DNA from: Acidobacteriaceae bacterium
GTDB lineage: Bacteria; Acidobacteriota; Terriglobia; Terriglobales; Acidobacteriaceae
Reading direction: 5' to 3'
Assembly (NCBI GenBank): GCA_003134435.1
Contig: PLBE01000098.1
Coordinates: 1 to 40,271 of the forward strand
Length of the DNA: 40,271 bases
Shown here: positions 7,527-16,035 of the stretch, in pieces
Position numbering within the stretch: position 1 is the stretch's first letter
Layout: every line of letters starts with the position of its first letter
Program-made: the position numbers and the translations under genes
Notes under the pieces: model-generated
Database searches by the model: none
What the model was told of the DNA's origin: nothing
What the model saw: only the letters and a program-made list of their open reading frames with translations

Positions 7527-8276
7527 TTAAGAATTATTGGGAACTCGTGGCAGGTCTTGAGTCGCAACCTGGTTCATCTCCGTATGGAACATGGTCAGCG
7601 CCCGCTGCATCAGTTCCGCGTATCGTTGTACCGTAATCAATTCGATAGAACTGGCAACGGCGTTTACATTGGAACTTTCCAGCATTCCCTGCTGGATGCT
7701 GGCCTGGGTCGCCGGGACGGCGCTCTTGTCGGGCGCTGAGTAATAGTTCTTCCCAACGCTTTCCAAAGGTGTTCCGGCCGGGAAATCGACCATCTTCACT
7801 TGGCCCGCCAAGGCTCCATTGACCGAAATCGTCCCGTCCGCACTCACCGACACCGGCGCTCCCACGATCGGTATGGGACGGTTGTCGCCTCCAAGAACCA
7901 AGTCGCCTTCGGACGTTACCAATTCGCCCTTTGCCGACACGTGGAAATTTCCATCGCGGGTATAGAGCTGACCGTTCGCTGTCTTTATCGCAAAAAAGCC
8001 GCTGCCCTGTATGCCCAGATCGAGATCGTTGCCCGTCTTCTCCAGATTTCCTTGCGAAAGGTCGAGTTGGCCGCCGCCCTGAACCGAATAGTCGTTTACC
8101 GCCTGATTTAAGCCTGAAAGAGCTGTGCCGGCGGACGTGGCCAACACGGAACGAAATGAATCGTGCCGCGCCCGATATCCCGGTGTACTTACGTTGGCGA
8201 GGTTGTTGGCAACCAGATCCAGTGTCTCGCTGCGCGCCATCAATGCCGTGCAAGCCGCGTAGAACCCGCTATCCAT
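7527..8276 (-). CDS. flgF: FlgF, proximal rod protein
   Basis: FlgF is a proximal rod subunit. It is 249 residues long (the family is about 240-250). It starts MDSGFYAACTALMARSETLDLVANNLANVSTPGYRARHDSF, has the core GNDLDLGIQGSGFFAIKTANGQLYTRDGNFHVSAKGELVTSEGDLVLGG, and ends LESSNVNAVASSIELITVQRYAELMQRALTMFHTEMNQ with the D0 helix. It is the first gene of unit D (flgF-flgG-flgA-flgH-flgI-flgJ), with GGGAG about 5 bases before the ATG and a possible sigma-54 promoter at 8298-8313. It differs from FlgG by its shorter length and order in the operon. Confidence 0.93.
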   Translation of the reverse strand: MDSGFYAACTALMARSETLDLVANNLANVSTPGYRARHDSFRSVLATSAGTALSGLNQAVNDYSVQGGGQLDLSQGNLEKTGNDLDLGIQGSGFFAIKTANGQLYTRDGNFHVSAKGELVTSEGDLVLGGDNRPIPIVGAPVSVSADGTISVNGALAGQVKMVDFPAGTPLESVGKNYYSAPDKSAVPATQASIQQGMLESSNVNAVASSIELITVQRYAELMQRALTMFHTEMNQVATQDLPRVPNNS

Positions 8277-8297
8277 GGAGACTCCCGTAGGAGAACA

Positions 8298-8313
8298 AGC
8301 ACGGGTGGGGCCA
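8298..8313 (-). promoter_or_regulatory. Possible sigma-54 promoter of flgF unit
   Basis: Read on the minus strand: TGGCCCC-ACCC-GTGCT, with GG and GC exactly 10 bases apart (consensus TGGCACG-N4-TTGCA). The start point would be near 8287, leaving an 11-base leader that just contains the GGGAG ribosome site. The match is weaker than for the other units. Confidence 0.45.
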
Positions 8314-8396
8314 CACTAACCTTGCGGCGTCGGTTGCAAGTGATTGACGATTCGTGGATGGCCGGTGGACCAAATGAGAGGACGATTAAATGGAAC

Positions 8397-8411
8397 CGCT
8401 ATAAGATAGCG
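8397..8411 (-). terminator. Small hairpin after the HDOD gene
   Basis: A perfect 6-bp stem CGCTAT/ATAGCG with a 3-nt loop, 44 bases after the HDOD stop codon on the minus strand. The following bases (GTTCCATTTAATC) are only mildly T-rich. It may end unit C before the flgF promoter. Confidence 0.35.
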
Positions 8412-8455
8412 CCGAACTCGGCTGCATTGGTATCTCTAACCAACCCCGCGCGCTC

Positions 8456-9229
8456 TTACATCACGGAGGTCTCAGACTTCATCGCGCCACGAGCCGACAG
8501 CAATTCGAAGCGTGAGGCCCAATTGTCGGCGGACTCCGCTAGTTCGAGCAGCTTGCGCGAATCGTCAGTGCGGCCAATTTCGCCATAACCACCGATCACA
8601 TCTGCCAGGCCACGAGGGAATTCCCATGCCTTTGCCATTTGATAGCCGATATGGTGGAAATCCGTGCCGCCTGAACCTGTGGTGGTCCATCCCAGCACTG
8701 AGGGAAGGTCGCCGACACGGTATAAGAGGCCCGCCACGTATGCCTCTTCCGGGCTGACCTCCCAGGACCGGCTGGCGAGTTCTTCAGCAATCAGGGCCGA
8801 CAACCTGGCGTGCGTCCAAAACCGCACGCATCGACTCGCTCCCACCTGGCCTCTGAAATAGTCCGGCAGAGGCTTGGTTTGGGTTGCCAGTTCTCCCAGT
8901 CGAACCACTCCAAGCTGGATCGCGATCTCGCTAACAGCGTGGATCTTTCCCGTCGGACTCTCTGCCTCCCGGGCCGCGAGTCGCAATATCTGCACCATGA
9001 GTCCGACGTCGCTTCGTATGATGTTAGTAATATCTTGCAGATCAACTACGTATGCGGACAAGCACAATTCCAGCTGCAGTAGCGCATGGGGCATGGCTGG
9101 AGGGCCGGGAAACTGTGCTTCGCCCGGCAGGGGATATGGCGCGGGGCGTCCGCTTCCAACCGGAGATTGTTGGCCGACGGCCACTAGCTGGAGTTTTGGA
9201 TTTGTCCGGTTCGGAAACATCGAGACCAC
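8456..9229 (-). CDS. HDOD-domain protein at the end of the fliA unit
   Basis: The 257-residue protein matches the HDOD fold, a relative of HD phosphohydrolases used in bacterial signalling. The pattern is visible from about residue 45 (MPHALLQLELCLSAYVVDLQDITNIIRSDVGLMVQILRLA), through AIQLGVVRLGELATQT and FWTHARLSALIAEELA, to EEAYVAGLLYRVGDLPSVL. In catalytic HD proteins the last block reads GLLHDIG; here it is GLLYRVG, so the metal-binding HD pair is absent and catalysis is not expected. A GTG at 9229 or an ATG at 9220 could be the start. It lies about 60 bases after the MshEN gene. Its role in motility is unknown; HDOD proteins often pair with c-di-GMP or chemotaxis modules. Confidence 0.75.
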   Translation of the reverse strand: MVSMFPNRTNPKLQLVAVGQQSPVGSGRPAPYPLPGEAQFPGPPAMPHALLQLELCLSAYVVDLQDITNIIRSDVGLMVQILRLAAREAESPTGKIHAVSEIAIQLGVVRLGELATQTKPLPDYFRGQVGASRCVRFWTHARLSALIAEELASRSWEVSPEEAYVAGLLYRVGDLPSVLGWTTTGSGGTDFHHIGYQMAKAWEFPRGLADVIGGYGEIGRTDDSRKLLELAESADNWASRFELLSARGAMKSETSVM

Positions 9230-9285
9230 CCTGCCTGCTATCTATCGGCAGTGGATGGTCCGAGCATTAGCACGCTCACAATCTC

Positions 9286-10161
9286 CTAATCGCTTCCCAC
9301 CCTGAACAGCAAATCCATTTCCTGCTTCTTTCCCCAGATCCGCGTCCACACATAGTCGCGACACTTCCCAATCCGCATCCGTTCTGCCCCAAGCTGAACC
9401 ACGTAGTTGGTCGTGAGACGCGCCATCTCGGCGCTCTCGAGAATCTCGTCGACAGCCAGCTCGTAGTCACGAGGACATGGGGTAAGTGAAGACTTCAGCT
9501 GTGACTCGTATTCGCGCATAGTTATGAAACACGGTACGACAGTACACGACGTTATGTGCCCGATCGTAGAAAGAATCTGATGCTGGACACCGCTAACAAA
9601 ACCGATTAGAAGCCGCCGCTCATTCTCGGTATAGTGAACGGGGAGCATTTTATACAAATTCAGTAGTTGCCGCGGAATTCGGATCTTAACATCCAGCGGA
9701 CGGTCTCCCAACGGAAAGACAGGACAAGCCCATTGCGCGGCCACCGCTGCGGTCACCTGCTCCTGGGTGGCAAAACCAAGCTGTTGCACGGCATCCCCAA
9801 AGTTCACCGCGTTCAAGCGCTGGTAATCGAGTGCCGCCTTAAGTTGCTCCGAGGTCAGAATTCCTCGCGACAGGAGCAGCAATCCCATGGGAACCCGCGA
9901 ACCGCGCGCTTTTGCCGGCGGGTTCTGAGAAGCCAGCAATTCCTCGATCTTCCCCTTGACCACCTGCTCAAAGCAATTCGTGTCACAATACCATTCGCCT
10001 TCGACTCTCATTCCGCGGTGGCTATGAGTAAAAGCTTGCAGCCAGGACTTCTTCGAGCATGTCGGATTGCCGCACTTCGCCACCCAGTCTCTCCAGACCG
10101 ATTGGACCTTCGCGCCGGAGTGCCTGAAGAGCACGTTCGTTCCTGCCCCAGACCTTTTCAC
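9286..10161 (-). CDS. MshEN-domain protein with N-terminal Cys motifs, coupled to fliA
   Basis: This 291-residue protein resembles the N-terminal (MshEN/GspE-N) domain of type II secretion and type IV pilus ATPases without any ATPase domain. Two 24-residue motif copies are visible, MGLLLLSRGILTSEQLKAALDYQ (92-114) and FGDAVQQLGFATQEQVTAAVAAQ (121-143). They are followed by the usual IPRQLLNLYKMLPVHYTENERRLLIGF block. The arginine that opens the c-di-GMP-binding RLG motif is replaced by Pro and Asn. Ahead of this are two Cys pairs (C30-x4-C35 and C59-x3-C63), suggesting a small metal site. The GTG start overlaps the fliA stop as GTGA, so it is translated with sigma-28. Binding of c-di-GMP is possible but uncertain. 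Confidence 0.72.
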   Translation of the reverse strand: MKRSGAGTNVLFRHSGAKVQSVWRDWVAKCGNPTCSKKSWLQAFTHSHRGMRVEGEWYCDTNCFEQVVKGKIEELLASQNPPAKARGSRVPMGLLLLSRGILTSEQLKAALDYQRLNAVNFGDAVQQLGFATQEQVTAAVAAQWACPVFPLGDRPLDVKIRIPRQLLNLYKMLPVHYTENERRLLIGFVSGVQHQILSTIGHITSCTVVPCFITMREYESQLKSSLTPCPRDYELAVDEILESAEMARLTTNYVVQLGAERMRIGKCRDYVWTRIWGKKQEMDLLFRVGSD

Positions 10162-10922
10162 GCCAACGCTTCCTGCAGAGCCGGGTCCGGGAAAGTAGCC
10201 CGAAGCTTAGATAGAGCCAGGCTGTGGATTTGAGAGATGCGCGACTCGCCAAGTTGCATCACCTCGGCGATCTCCTTCATCGTCAGCTCTTCTTTGTAAT
10301 ACAGAGAGATCACCATTTGCTCTTTTTCGGACAGCGTCGCGATAGCCTTCGCGAGCTTCTCCCTGACTTCCGACTTCATGCACAAATCAAATGGATTCGC
10401 ATCGCGGCTTGGCGCTGACTCAATAAGGTCGTGCTGGCCTGAACGGTCGTATACAGAACTAACCTGTTGGCCGACCAGAATCGCTCCGTCGATGCTGTGG
10501 GCGATGGCATACAATTCGTCCAGGGGAATGCCCATTTCGGCGGCAATTTCCTGTTCCTCTGGCTGCCGGCCCAGCTTCTTTGACAGCTGTGACACTACCT
10601 CGTCAATCTGCCGTCCTTTATGACGAAGCCGTCGCGAGCCCCAGTCAAGTTCCCGTATGCTGTCGAGTATGGCTCCGCGAATACGGAACTTGGCGTACGA
10701 CTTCAATGGAACTGACTTCGTTGGGTCGTAGCTCCCAAATGCCTCAATTAGTCCGATGACCCCAGCGTTTACCAGGTCCTCGAAGGGCACCTGCTGAGGC
10801 AAACGCTCATGAATCCGCCGGGCAATGTAATAGACTTGCGGCAGGTTGCTCATGATAAGTTTGTCGCGGTCTTCTTTTTCGTCTACCTGCTGTTCTTTAT
10901 ATGCGGTTTGTGCCTGTAGCAT
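10158..10922 (-). CDS. fliA: FliA, sigma-28 flagellar sigma factor
   Basis: FliA directs RNA polymerase to late flagellar promoters. From the ATG at 10922 the protein is 254 residues. Region 2 is DKLIMSNLPQVYYIARRIHERLPQQVPFEDLVNAGVIGLIEAFGSYDPTKSVPLKSYAKFRIRGAILDSIRELDWGSRRLRHKGRQ, typical of FliA/WhiG (RIRGAILDxLRxxDW). Region 4 is IATLSEKEQMVISLYYKEELTMKEIAEVMQLGESRISQIHSLALSKLR. The open frame continues upstream into flhA, but ATG 10922 has GAGG in front and fits the family length. FlgM in unit E is its antagonist. Targets visible here are the flgM promoter and probably the repeat-protein gene at 31539. Unusually, flhF and flhG do not separate it from flhA. Confidence 0.96.
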   Translation of the reverse strand: MLQAQTAYKEQQVDEKEDRDKLIMSNLPQVYYIARRIHERLPQQVPFEDLVNAGVIGLIEAFGSYDPTKSVPLKSYAKFRIRGAILDSIRELDWGSRRLRHKGRQIDEVVSQLSKKLGRQPEEQEIAAEMGIPLDELYAIAHSIDGAILVGQQVSSVYDRSGQHDLIESAPSRDANPFDLCMKSEVREKLAKAIATLSEKEQMVISLYYKEELTMKEIAEVMQLGESRISQIHSLALSKLRATFPDPALQEALA

Positions 10923-10960
10923 GGGGCCCTCAACTTGTCTATCCTGCAACTGATTTACAG

Positions 10961-13036
10961 CTACCTTAAAGCTCCAATCGATTGAACCGACGTAAACGGG
11001 GGAATCTCCGCCGGCGCAAGTACGATTACTTTGGGCAGAAACGGCTCCAGCAAGCGCCGCAGTTGGAAGCGTGCCGGAGATTGACACAGCAAAATTGGTG
11101 GCGCCGTTACTACCTGTTCGCCAAAGAGCGCCCGCAAGCCATCGCACACCCGCCTCGCGGTATTTGGCTGTAATGCTCCCTGGCTGGCGGTGGCTGGCTG
11201 CGGATTCAAGCTGCGCGCGCATTCTTCTTCAATGCTGCGATCCACCGTAACCACCTTGAGATCTCCATGCTCATCCAGTAACGGTCGGACTAACGCCCGC
11301 CCGAGGGTCTGTCGTACCGCTTCGACCAGAATGATTGGGTTTTTATTAATCGGCGCACTTTCCACCAGCGTCTCCAGGATCGATCCCAGATCGCGGATCG
11401 AGACTTGCTCGCGCAATAACTGTTGGAGCACTTTTTGCACCTCGCCCAAGGTCATCAGCTTCGGAACAAGCTCCTCCACCAGTTTGGGATGAGAATCGGC
11501 CATACGGTCCACGAGGCGCTTGGTTTCGTGGCGGGTCAGCAGTAGGTGCGCGTTCTGCTTCACCACTTCGCTCAAGTGCGTGGCGAGCGCCGAGGTATGA
11601 TCGACGACCACATAGCCGGCGGCTACCGCCTGGGGTTGTAAGTCGGGCGTGATCCACTTCGCCGCAGCATTGAATGCCGGCTCACGAGTGTCCTGACCCG
11701 GCAACGATGGCGGCGAGGATTGGGAACTGATCGCGAGGAGGCAATCACGCCGCATCTCCCAGCGTGCAATTTCGACTCCGCGCAGATAGATGACGTACTC
11801 CCGTTCCTTCAATGTAAGGTTGTCGGTAATGTGGATTGATGGCACCAGGAATCCAAGTTGCTGCGCCAGTTGCTTGCGTAACGAGCGCACCTTGCCGAGC
11901 AACTGCCCGCCCTGTTTGCTGTCGACCAGTGGCACCAGCCCCAATCCAACTTCCAGCATGAGTTCATCCAGTTTGAGAACCGAGTCCAGGGGCTCGGACG
12001 CCGGCGCAACCGCCGACTGCGGCTTGGCGGCGTCGGTCGTCGCCAACGCGTCCGCCACTTCCGGTCCGGCCCGGCGCGCCAGGTAGATGAGCAGCGATGC
12101 CATCAGAACAAACGAAAACTTTGGCAAACCCGGAATGATTGCGAGTCCACCCATGACACATGCGGCGATCCACAGCGGGCGACTCTTGCGAAACAATTGC
12201 CGGCCTAAGTCCGTCCCCAGCGTGCTGTCGGAAGACGCTCTGGTAAGAACGATCGCTCCCGCAACCGAAACCAGCAGAGACGGAATCATGGTTACTAAGC
12301 CGTCCCCCACGGTCAGCACAGTGTAGGTTTTCAAAGCCTCCATGAAAGGAATGCCGTGCTGAAACACGCCAATCAGGAAGCCAGCGATGATGTTGATGGC
12401 GGTGATCAGAATGGTTGCCAGGGAGTCGCGCTGGCTGAATCGCGCGGCGCCGTCCATGGCTCCGTAAAATTCCGCCTCCCGCGCAATCTGCTCCCGGCGG
12501 GCGCGGGCCTGTTTTTCGTCAATCAACCCGGCATTCATGTCCGCGTCGATTGCCATTTGCTTGCCTGGCATTGCGTCCAAAGTGAAGCGCGCCGTAACCT
12601 CAGCCGTGCGCACCGCACCGTGGCTGACCACCATGTACTGAATCGCGATCAATGCCAGAAACAGGACAAAGCCGACGACATAATTACCGCCAACGACGAA
12701 CTGTCCAAAAGACTCGATAACTCGACCCGCCGCTGACGCACCTTCGCTACCGTGTAACAGGATCCGGCGGCTGCTAGCCAGGCCAAGCGACAGACGAAAT
12801 AAAGTTAATAAGAGTAACAAGCTTGGAAACACTGAAAACTGCACCGGCTTAAGAATCTGAATGGCGACAAGCATTACCAGGACGGATGCAGTAATACTCA
12901 CCGCGAGCAACAAGTCAACCACCAATGCGGACAACGGAATCAGCATGACGAAGACCATGCTCACCGCCAGCGCCGGAACAATCCAGTCCCCGGCGCTTCC
13001 AGCAACGGAATTCAGGAATTTTGGCTTAGCTGCCAT
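10961..13036 (-). CDS. flhA: FlhA, export gate protein
   Basis: FlhA is the large integral-membrane subunit of the flagellar type III export gate. It is 691 residues (family about 690-700). Eight hydrophobic segments fill the first 330 residues (for example DWIVPALAVSMVFVMLIPLSALVVDLLLAVSITASVLVMLVAI). The segment FSVFPSLLLLLTLFRLSLGLASSRRILLHG is strongly conserved, and a long cytoplasmic domain follows that docks chaperone-substrate complexes. The conserved loop FTLDAMPGKQMAIDADMNAGLIDEKQARARREQIAREAEFYGAMDGAARFSQRDSLATILI is present. It lies 27 bases after flhB. Confidence 0.97.
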   Translation of the reverse strand: MAAKPKFLNSVAGSAGDWIVPALAVSMVFVMLIPLSALVVDLLLAVSITASVLVMLVAIQILKPVQFSVFPSLLLLLTLFRLSLGLASSRRILLHGSEGASAAGRVIESFGQFVVGGNYVVGFVLFLALIAIQYMVVSHGAVRTAEVTARFTLDAMPGKQMAIDADMNAGLIDEKQARARREQIAREAEFYGAMDGAARFSQRDSLATILITAINIIAGFLIGVFQHGIPFMEALKTYTVLTVGDGLVTMIPSLLVSVAGAIVLTRASSDSTLGTDLGRQLFRKSRPLWIAACVMGGLAIIPGLPKFSFVLMASLLIYLARRAGPEVADALATTDAAKPQSAVAPASEPLDSVLKLDELMLEVGLGLVPLVDSKQGGQLLGKVRSLRKQLAQQLGFLVPSIHITDNLTLKEREYVIYLRGVEIARWEMRRDCLLAISSQSSPPSLPGQDTREPAFNAAAKWITPDLQPQAVAAGYVVVDHTSALATHLSEVVKQNAHLLLTRHETKRLVDRMADSHPKLVEELVPKLMTLGEVQKVLQQLLREQVSIRDLGSILETLVESAPINKNPIILVEAVRQTLGRALVRPLLDEHGDLKVVTVDRSIEEECARSLNPQPATASQGALQPNTARRVCDGLRALFGEQVVTAPPILLCQSPARFQLRRLLEPFLPKVIVLAPAEIPPFTSVQSIGALR

Positions 13037-13063
13037 TTGTGATCCACCGCCCTGCCTGCGTTT

Positions 13064-14140
13064 TCATAAGGCCGGGCCTGTCCTTGCCTGCTGCCGGGCT
13101 TGAGCTTGCGCGCGGAACACAAACGCGAGGATCTCGGCTACTGCAGCATAGAGTGCCCCCGGAATGGGATGTCCAACCTCGACCGTGCGGTACAGCGCTT
13201 GCGCCAGAGGCGGATTCTCGAGAATCGGGATGTCATGCCAACGCGCCACTTCCTTAATTTCCTGCGCTAGAAAGTCTCGCCCTTTCGCGATCACAATGGG
13301 GGCGTCCATCGTGACTTCATAGCGCAGCGCGACCGCAAAGTGCGTGGGGTTCGTTATCACAACACTGGCCTTCTGCGTGTCGCGAAGCATCTGGCGTCTT
13401 CGCAGGCTGCGCTGCAGGCGTCGAATTCTGCCCTTGTTCGTGGGGTTACCTTCCGTTTGCTTCGCCTCATCTCGCAGGTCCTGACGACTCATCTTGAGGT
13501 CGCCTTCGAGTTTCTGCCGCACCAGCAGATAATCGATGCCGGACCAGGCCACCATCACCAACCCGGACTTCCAAACCAGTTCCCCGATCACTCCGATCAG
13601 GAAACCTGCATAGGCCCGCACTCCCAGTTCAGAGGCGCGAACCACCGTTTGCCAATGCTTGGTAATGGTCGAGATGCCAATCCACACAATCACGCTGAAG
13701 GGCAGCAGCGACTTAAGCAATCCGCTGAGCCCAGCCAGGGAAAACATCTGTTTGAGTTTCGCCGCTGGACTCATCCTTTCCGGTTTGAGCGACAAGGCCT
13801 CGGGAGCAAATACCAATCCGCCCTGCGCCACGCCCGCCGACACCGAAAGCATCCAAGCGGTCGCTACCACGGGTACAATCCAACGCATTACGCTGCCTGC
13901 CATCCAGAATAAAATCGGTCCCCCTGGCCGGAGCGGTTCGCGGATCGAAAGATCCAAGGCGTTCTGAAACAGACCTCGCCATAGTCGCGGCACATCGGAA
14001 ACCTGCCATGCGATCACTGCCAGCGCGCCGCCCCACGCCAAAGAACTGGAGAGTTCCCTGGTCCGCGCAACTTGCCCTTGTTCGCGGGCTTTCTTGCGTC
14101 TTTGCGGTGTCGCTTTTTCCGATTTGCTCGAATCAGCCAT
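13064..14140 (-). CDS. flhB: FlhB, export apparatus specificity switch
   Basis: FlhB switches export from rod/hook to filament substrates after autocleavage. The 358-residue protein starts MADSSKSEKATPQRRKKAREQGQVARTREL (the conserved E-K-T/A-E/P-x-(P/A)T-x-K/R-K pattern), has four membrane segments within about 32-215, and contains the autocleavage site NPTH (residues 264-267) in VVITNPTHFAVALRYE. The C-terminal domain is DAPIVIAKGRDFLAQEIKEVARWHDIPILENPPLAQALYRTVEVGHPIPGALYAAVAEILAFVF. Its partner FliK is in unit B. The stop lies 27 bases before flhA. Confidence 0.97.
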   Translation of the reverse strand: MADSSKSEKATPQRRKKAREQGQVARTRELSSSLAWGGALAVIAWQVSDVPRLWRGLFQNALDLSIREPLRPGGPILFWMAGSVMRWIVPVVATAWMLSVSAGVAQGGLVFAPEALSLKPERMSPAAKLKQMFSLAGLSGLLKSLLPFSVIVWIGISTITKHWQTVVRASELGVRAYAGFLIGVIGELVWKSGLVMVAWSGIDYLLVRQKLEGDLKMSRQDLRDEAKQTEGNPTNKGRIRRLQRSLRRRQMLRDTQKASVVITNPTHFAVALRYEVTMDAPIVIAKGRDFLAQEIKEVARWHDIPILENPPLAQALYRTVEVGHPIPGALYAAVAEILAFVFRAQAQARQQARTGPAL

Positions 14141-14146
14141 GTTCTT

Positions 14147-14914
14147 CTAGCGCGCCAGGTGCAACAAATGCTCGGTATAAACAATCGATTCGGAAAAGTA
14201 TTTTTCGAATAAGTGGGGCCAGTAACGCATCGTCCCCGCCAGAACCATGACTCCCAACATGCTTTTCACGGCGGGTCCCATCAGCATGAGTGGCATTTGC
14301 GGCGACGCTTTCCCCAACAAGCCCAACACCATGTCCGTCAGCAGCGTTGCGGATAACACCGGTGCGGCGATCTGAATTCCAAGCTCCATCACGATTGCGC
14401 CCTCATGCAGCAATGCTTGGACAAACATCGGGTTCAGAGTGGCGGAGCCGGGGGGAAGATATTCAAAACTATGCGCGACCGCGCGTAAGATCCAGTGGTG
14501 AACATCCAGTCCGAGAAAGATCAGCAAAGCCAGACTCTGGTGCAGGAAAGCAACCACCGTGCTGTCGACCTGCGTATTGGGGTCGAGGATGTTCACCAGC
14601 GAATATCCCATTTGCACGCTCAACACCTGACCCGCCATTTGTGCCGCCTCAAACACGATATTGGTTGCCACTCCTAGGGCCACCCCGACTACGGTTTCGC
14701 TGGCCACCAACAAAGGCCAATTGGATATGGCCACCGCCGGCAAATGCGGCGAATAAACCGGATACAAAACCGTCGTAATCGCGATCACCAGCACCGCCTT
14801 GATTCTCGGCGGAATCGAGGCATTGCTGAAGAAGGGAGCAAACAACATCAGCCCCGAGACCCGCAGTCCAATTACCAGGATCGAACTTATAATGTGCGCG
14901 AATGATATTTCCAT
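14147..14914 (-). CDS. fliR: FliR, export gate protein
   Basis: FliR is a membrane subunit of the FliPQR export pore. It is 255 residues with about six hydrophobic segments, starting MEISFAHIISSILVIGLRVSGLMLFAPFFSNASIPPRIKAVLVIAITTVLYP. This matches the conserved FliR beginning (R.sg.....P.f....iP..vr..la). AAQMAGQVLSVQMGYSLVNILDPNTQVDSTVVAFLHQSLALLIFLGLDVHHWILRA and the late GLLGKASPQMPLMLMGPAVKSMLG are further family blocks. It follows fliQ by 6 bases and precedes flhB by 6. Confidence 0.95.
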   Translation of the reverse strand: MEISFAHIISSILVIGLRVSGLMLFAPFFSNASIPPRIKAVLVIAITTVLYPVYSPHLPAVAISNWPLLVASETVVGVALGVATNIVFEAAQMAGQVLSVQMGYSLVNILDPNTQVDSTVVAFLHQSLALLIFLGLDVHHWILRAVAHSFEYLPPGSATLNPMFVQALLHEGAIVMELGIQIAAPVLSATLLTDMVLGLLGKASPQMPLMLMGPAVKSMLGVMVLAGTMRYWPHLFEKYFSESIVYTEHLLHLAR

Positions 14915-14920
14915 GTCGTA

Positions 14921-15193
14921 TCAACGCAAGTACGGGTGCAAATCACCCAGAAGTTGCACCGTGAACTGGCTCAGTTGTCTCCACATCCAGGGCATCAGAA
15001 AAAACACGGCGGAGGAAACGGCCAGCAGCCGCGGCACCGCCGAGATGGTTGTCTCCTGCAACGACGTCAGCACCTGAATGATGTTGATCGTCAAACTGAC
15101 TACAACCGCGATCACCAGAATCGGACTGGCCAGTAGAAATACTTCCTTCATGGTCATGCGGCCTAGGTCGGTCACTAACTCGACGGGCATCAA
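14921..15193 (-). CDS. fliQ: FliQ, export gate protein
   Basis: A 90-residue protein with two membrane helices (VFLLASPILVIAVVVSLTINIIQVLTSLQE and LLAVSSAVFFLMPWMWRQLSQFTVQLL), the standard FliQ size and shape. Conserved features include the early ALRTMLEVFLLASP-like block (LGRMTMKEVFLLASPILV) and the loop Q-x-x-T-SLQE-x-T-I-x-x-VPR. It stacks with FliP and FliR in the export pore. Its ATG overlaps the fliP stop by 4 bases. Confidence 0.95.
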   Translation of the reverse strand: MMPVELVTDLGRMTMKEVFLLASPILVIAVVVSLTINIIQVLTSLQETTISAVPRLLAVSSAVFFLMPWMWRQLSQFTVQLLGDLHPYLR

Positions 15194-16035
15194 CTGAAAC
15201 TCCTCATCAGAGATCCGACTACAAGATTCCAGCCATCCACCATTACGAACAACATCAGCTTCAGGGGTGTTGAAATAACGACGGGCGGCAACTGCAGCAT
15301 TCCGACCGATGTAGTAATCGAAGCAACAACCATATCGATCACCAGAAACGGCAGAAACAAGACGGTACCAATCTGAAATCCCATTCGCAGTTCGGAAAGC
15401 ACGTAGGCCGGAGCGATCACTCGAAGCGACAGATCATCCGAATTTCGAGGCCGTGGTTCTTTGGATAACTCGACAAAGAGAGCAACATCCTTTTCGCGCA
15501 CAAAGTGCAGCATAAACTTTCGCACGGGAACCGAACCTCGAGCGAGCGCGTCCATGGCGTTGATTCGTCCTTCTTCCAGGGGCAGCACCGAGGTCTGATA
15601 GATGTTGGCGCCTACAGGTTGCATCAGGAAGAAAGTAAGCACCAGGGACAGGCCAATCAAGGTCTGGTTAGTTGGAGTGGTTTGCAGTCCAAGCGCCTGG
15701 CGCAGGAAGTGGAACACAATCAGCAAGCGCGCGAACGGCGTCATGCACAGCAACAGTGAAGGGATCAGCGTCAGGAACGTTAACAAAACGATGATCGTCC
15801 ACGAAGTCGATCCTTTTCCAACCCCCGTGATGCGAATTTCGTTGGGATCGATTTGCGCGGGAGCGTTCGTCTGCGCGAGCGACGAGGATTGTGCGGAACT
15901 CGACTGCGACGCGCCGCCCGAAGGCTGATAAGGCACTGCGGCCCGCAGCAAGGGCACGTTCATCATCAATACGAGCAGCGCTACGATCGTGCTTAGGATG
16001 CTCACGCCTCGAAATGAAAATGGATTGGCCATCAT
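15190..16035 (-). CDS. fliP: FliP, export gate protein
   Basis: FliP forms the core ring of the export pore. The ATG at 16035 overlaps the fliO stop (ATGA), and a second ATG follows directly at 16032. After a signal-like segment (GVSILSTIVALLVLMMNVPLLRAAV) and a Ser/Gln-rich linker come the diagnostic blocks WTIIVLLTFLTLIPSLLLCMTPFARLLIVFHFLRQALGLQTTPTNQTLIGLSLVLTFFLMQPV and YVLSELRMGFQIGTVLFLPFLVIDMVVASITTSVGMLQLPPVVISTPLKLMLFVMVDGWNLVVGSLMRSF. The length, about 281 residues, is a little above usual because of the Ser/Gln linker. Confidence 0.96.
   Translation of the reverse strand: MMANPFSFRGVSILSTIVALLVLMMNVPLLRAAVPYQPSGGASQSSSAQSSSLAQTNAPAQIDPNEIRITGVGKGSTSWTIIVLLTFLTLIPSLLLCMTPFARLLIVFHFLRQALGLQTTPTNQTLIGLSLVLTFFLMQPVGANIYQTSVLPLEEGRINAMDALARGSVPVRKFMLHFVREKDVALFVELSKEPRPRNSDDLSLRVIAPAYVLSELRMGFQIGTVLFLPFLVIDMVVASITTSVGMLQLPPVVISTPLKLMLFVMVDGWNLVVGSLMRSFS

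Noticed and set aside
10923-11222. N-terminal extension of FliA by 100 residues.
   Set aside because: It lies mostly inside flhA in another frame and has no sigma-factor similarity; ATG 10922 has a ribosome site and gives normal length.
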